Positions 59,869 through 64,000 of a stretch of 64,000 nucleotides of DNA are shown piece after piece. The stretch is from Galerina marginata (lineage: Eukaryota > Basidiomycota > Agaricomycetes > Agaricales > Galerinaceae). Position 1 is the stretch's first letter. Every line of letters starts with the position of its first letter. Both the position numbers and the translations under genes were made by a program. Location of the stretch: NCBI GenBank assembly GCA_023014335.1, contig JAECYW010000005.1, forward strand, positions 2,666,001 through 2,730,000. The letters run 5' to 3'. Under the pieces are notes generated by a model that saw only the letters and a list, made by a program, of their open reading frames with translations, was not told the DNA's origin and ran no database searches.

Positions 59869-62800
59869 AATCTCGAAAATTTTCATTCAAAGTGCAATCG
59901 TTCATATATGTATCATACAATGTACAGAGATTTTGTGGATGGGCATTAAAGAAGACCGAAGAAACAAAAAGCGGAACGGCAAACTACCGAAACAAAAAGT
60001 ACTCGAGTAGGGCGTTGTCATTTACATACACGGCTGTTAGACTTGGGGCTTACAAAGTTACAAAGAGCTAGGAGGGGCTCAACGTAAGCACAGGCACTAA
60101 GGGCTATAGACACAGTAAAAATTGTACACTGAACCAGAACTGTCATTATCCCTGCCAGTGCCGGATGATCTGCCCAGGTGTGATGGGCCATATGATGCCC
60201 ATACGTGCTGCCACCGAAGTGTTGCGTTCGGACTGGACTACTCCATGAAGGCGACTGAGCACATCTGGTGGGAGGAGGCCTGCAACTGCCAAAATAGAAA
60301 AGACCCGACAAGCCCAGTCATGGTCTAAGAGACTAGGTGGGAGTTGATAGCCAGGAATTTCGGCCCTCATGGTCTCCAAAACCTGTCCAAAGGTCGTCCC
60401 AGCGGCAAAAGGCAAGAGGTGTCAGATCCACCGATGGCGGACGTCAGATCCAATCATAACAAACCACAACTGGTGATATCCGAAGAGCGGCATGTCAGCG
60501 GCATAGGACAGTCCCATCAAATTTGAACCAACTCCGCTGGACATTCATCCCTCGACTTCGAAGTTCGAACAGTTATTAGATACGAGGAATGTTGTTCTGC
60601 CCCTTCGCATTATAGCCTATGTCTTCCAAAGGCGCTTTAAAACGGAGATAAACTACTGGTCATGCTAATGCCATGTAAAAGTAGGGCAAAAAACAACGAT
60701 ACTGATCTGACTAACACTGTAATTTAGTCTGTAAATTGTGTAACACCGCAATCTCACTCTTTTGCTTCATCCTATGGCTATATTATCACCCTCTTTTAAA
60801 CAAATTAACTACAATACTCCTACTGCCAAACAATTGGATCACTCCCAAGCATCGGCTCTTTGCAGTACCCCTCAGCTAATGTCTTTCCTTGAGATGTGTT
60901 AGCCAACCATTTTTCGAAAGAGATATTGCAAATTGACGAGGACGACGCGTCTAAAAATTATGACGCGTCGATGAAAGCAGTGAACGACATGTACAGCGCA
61001 CTGACGAGCGAACCAACGAAGGCTTCATCAGATGCCGAACTTGTGCCGGTTTGATCTTGCAGAACAAGGCGTGTCAGGCCAAGCCGTGCGAGATTGCCTA
61101 ATATGGTATGAGGGTGGTACCCTCATGCCGTGAGAACGACGTCCGCGATCGGTGGATCTGACACCTCTTGGCAAAAGGAGCATCAAAGATTGGGATTGCA
61201 AGGAGATTGGAGCTTTGGCGATCTGATTGATGGAAGAAAGTGGTCGTCAAGCCTTGCAATGCACGCTGAGCGTAAGTGCCATAGGGTTTCCAGGATGGGA
61301 CCTGGGCATTCGGCAAGATATGCACCTTCATGCAAACGAGACCATATGAAGGGGTCTTGTAATCGAGAGTGAGATACCATGAACGGTAATCGGTGCTGGC
61401 ACTCCATAGAGAGATTCTCCCAAGTTTCACACTGTTGAGGTGCTGGGACATGGGAGGGAGATAAAAGGAGTCGGTGGTCATAGTTGGAGGTTCGTGGTCA
61501 AAGCTATGCAGTCCTGTTCTCAGTTTTATATGTCGAAAATGGTGAGTCGTGGCGGCCGTTCCTAATGATATTTCTCCTTTGAGGCAGGTCAACACCTCGC
61601 TCAAATGCATGTGCACCCAGCTCCATCGATAAGAAGTTTCCCAGACTAATTGGTTGAGAATAAATGGATCGATCTGAGAAAGTAAGGGGTTTAAACCGTC
61701 CTTGATCCTAGACCGATTGACTCACGATTTGCGTGGGTTATCAGACCGAAGTTCTGATGAATAGATATCGGTGGCTCGCCATAGGAGGCAGTCCCAATGG
61801 AGTTGCCCACACTGCTAGCATAAATAGCATACTCAGTGAATGGAATGCGTGCTTCGAAAGGCTTCGAAAGCATATGTTGAGTTTGGCTTTTCAAAAATAA
61901 CAAACGGAGATCCCAAATGAGTGATGGTATAGAGTATTGCCAAATCCAAGTGGACTACCGTGGCATAGGAAACATGACACGTTGTCGGGAAGTATGACTC
62001 GAACTGAAGCTGAGAAAGAGCAACCCAAGTATGGGAGTGAAGGTCAAATGACGATCCCGTCGACGTCGAAGACAGTCTGAATGGCACCCATGGCCCGAGT
62101 CATAATACAATTTGAACCTCGAACAAACAATCAAGGCAGCTTCATGGAACTCAGCAATGACTTTTCTTGTCCGTATCGAGTTCAACCTGAAAGGCAGGTT
62201 TAAACGTGGTCAAACCCACACCGAGTCACTGCAGAACACCTCCAAAACTGGGAATCTTTTGTATTCCTCGTCATCATCGCGGTCCTTAAATTTTGAGTTA
62301 TTAAGGGCTTATAAAAAGCGCCGTAGTTGGACCTAGGCGGTGCATCCCGGAGACCTAGTCACTGAGTCAGAGGATGTCAAATAACACAGAATGCCGTTCG
62401 AGTACGAAGAAGAAACAAAAAAGCCCTGATATGCCGTGACGGCCGCCAATTCTGATGAATAGTGACAGTCAAGTCCATCGACGAAGATCCAGATGCAAAC
62501 AGCGCTGCCTCTCGAGCCACAGCAGGTTAAATCCAACAACTTCTTCATGTTTATTTGGAGCGCACTGAAAAGCTGAAGGTCTAGCGAGATTGAGTGTCCA
62601 ATTTCTATAAAAGCCTCGGGGAGTGAAATCGGCCCAAAATTATTATCGTGCAGTTATTGACAATTATGATGTCGTGCATGACACTCCGAGGGTCGTGTAT
62701 GCGGATGCCTTCGGTGCGCTAATTTTTGAAGCATTTGTCGTGAGGCAGTCCGCCTGAGCCAGGCGACGATGACACCAGAGAGTTGGAAGGAAGTAAACAG

Positions 62801-64000
62801 TACTTGTTTGCGTATGTATTTCTCTCCTTCTCTAATACGCCCGTCATTTATGTAACCTTCATCAACATCTCCGTCTATCGTATTCTTCTAACTCCAGCAC
62901 AGACGAATGAGAAACCAACGATGTTGTCAACAAAGTCCTGGTGCCAGGTTCATACCCACATGGCACATTTTGGCCTGTATCTACACAGCATCTTTCATTG
63001 CCATTTGCATACACACTGTTCTCTCCCAAACCGGTATACTCGAGTATTTCCTTCAATGATACCACAACCGAACACAACTGATATGCCACACTAAACATGC
63101 CATTGTGGCCCGAAAAGTCCGTGCACCTGACAGGTACCCGTTGCGCGACCAGGACAATGGACTTGCTAGCGATTCAACAACTGGCATCCTTGCTGACGCC
63201 GTGGCAAAATTCGAGCATCCGAAATTTCACTTGAGCACAGAGTTTGGAAGTTGCAACCTTGGGCCTCATTCTTCGAGAGCCTGGGTAAGTAATTCACAAC
63301 ATTTTTGTCTTATGGCGACCTAGCTTTAATAACATCATCACTAGCAGAGAGAATAGAGGAAGGAAAGAGATCAGATTCTCAGTTAGGTGCATCCACAGGA
63401 ATCCATTCATCCTTCAAGTGTTAGACGTCTGTGTCTTCTCGGTTCCCAATTGATAGCACTAACGAATAATCGCCCCCACCAGATCTGCCCGAATAAACGA
63501 CGATCTGCGTCTGAAAAAATACTGTCAATTTTATTTATGCTATCAACGCCCAATATCCCTATCTTTTGGTCATGGAAGGTATTGACAACATGTTTTTCAT
63601 AGTAGTTAAGATGTTCCTGTCGCAGTCGCAGTTCCAGAATATAGGTCTGATATCTTTCGCAAGGCCAGGTCAGGAACCAGTTCGCATGATGTGATGCTTT
63701 AATCCGACGATGCCATTCTTGACAGACTTTCGGTGCGGTGGTCATAACGTGCGCCAATGCCAGCAATAAAGGTACATGTACCTGACGCACTGGCTAGCAC
63801 AACGAGCAGCACAAATCTATCTATAGCCGAGCGCTAGTTTACGGTGAAGTTGCCCCCGTTGCTGCCACTGATAAGTTTCTCAATAGGTCGAAATGTTTTT
63901 CTGCTAGATTGACGCATAGATTATCTATCGCTTAGTTCGGAGACAGAAGTCATCACAGAGAAGCGCTGTCTGAGACGTTCATTGTCATTGGCGGCCGACA
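59869..64000. other. Long region without a supportable gene
   Basis: About 4.1 kb to the window edge. Minus-strand frames at 60146-60415, 61098-61616, 61691-62185, 62333-62548 and 63407-63790 were read. Some could be exons of unknown or decayed genes (61098-61616 is 172 codons long), but no family motif or phase-consistent splicing was found. A gene continuing past 64000 is possible. Confidence 0.4.

Noticed and set aside
61098..61616. 172-codon minus-strand frame
   Set aside because: Longest frame in the 4-kb terminal region, but no motif and no supported neighbouring exon; left unassigned rather than called.

Overview
This 64 kb window is nuclear chromosomal DNA of a filamentous basidiomycete, most likely an Agaricomycete (mushroom-forming fungus). 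The evidence is the very high density of short spliceosomal introns (mostly 46-80 nt, GT..AG, several per gene), single genes with their own promoters on both strands, and family content typical of mushrooms: NACHT P-loop NTPases, tandem F-box genes, caspase-like C14 peptidases, DUF6533 membrane proteins, a short tyrosinase and CsbD/Hmp1-like proteins. No rRNA, convincing tRNA, CRISPR array, phage or plasmid gene was seen. Gene models were built by hand from the sequence by joining reading frames at splice sites whose phases agree. They are predictions, not cDNA-supported.

Layout. 0-5 kb: a coiled-coil membrane protein with Cys-rich repeats (-), an RRM protein like the N-terminus of cyclophilin E (+) and TFIID subunit TAF13 (-). 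5.2-5.8 kb: an AT-rich block with terminal inverted repeats. 5.9-11.8 kb: three tandem F-box paralogues (-), with pieces of a broken old-yellow-enzyme (OYE) gene between and in front of them. 11.9-19.1 kb: intact protoporphyrinogen oxidase (PPOX), a NACHT protein, a degenerate second PPOX copy and an intact OYE, all (+). 19.5-22.7 kb: a gene for an 888-aa acidic protein of unknown function behind a duplicated promoter region. 23.0-26.7 kb: a second, larger NACHT protein with a C-terminal membrane segment (-).

27.8-33.9 kb: a secreted tyrosinase (+), an RTA1-type seven-helix membrane protein (-) and a divergent pair of CsbD/Hmp1-like genes. 35.5-46.6 kb: three caspase-like genes in a row on the minus strand, two with identical 16-exon structure, and a 448-bp mariner-type MITE between the second and third. 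47.6-51.1 kb: a coiled-coil protein of unknown function and a DUF6533 membrane protein. 52.4-57.8 kb: the splicing factor CLF1/Crooked neck and a fourth F-box gene. 58.2-59.9 kb: one reading frame that joins a Ras-like P-loop domain to an aminoglycoside-phosphotransferase (APH) fold. 59.9-64 kb: no gene could be supported.

Functionally the window mixes conserved housekeeping genes (TAF13, CLF1, PPOX, the RRM protein) with fast-evolving accessory families (F-box, NACHT, caspase-like, DUF6533) that show local duplication and decay. The most unusual items are the GTPase-APH fusion, the caspase-like array, the paired intact/relic copies of PPOX and OYE, and the MITE.
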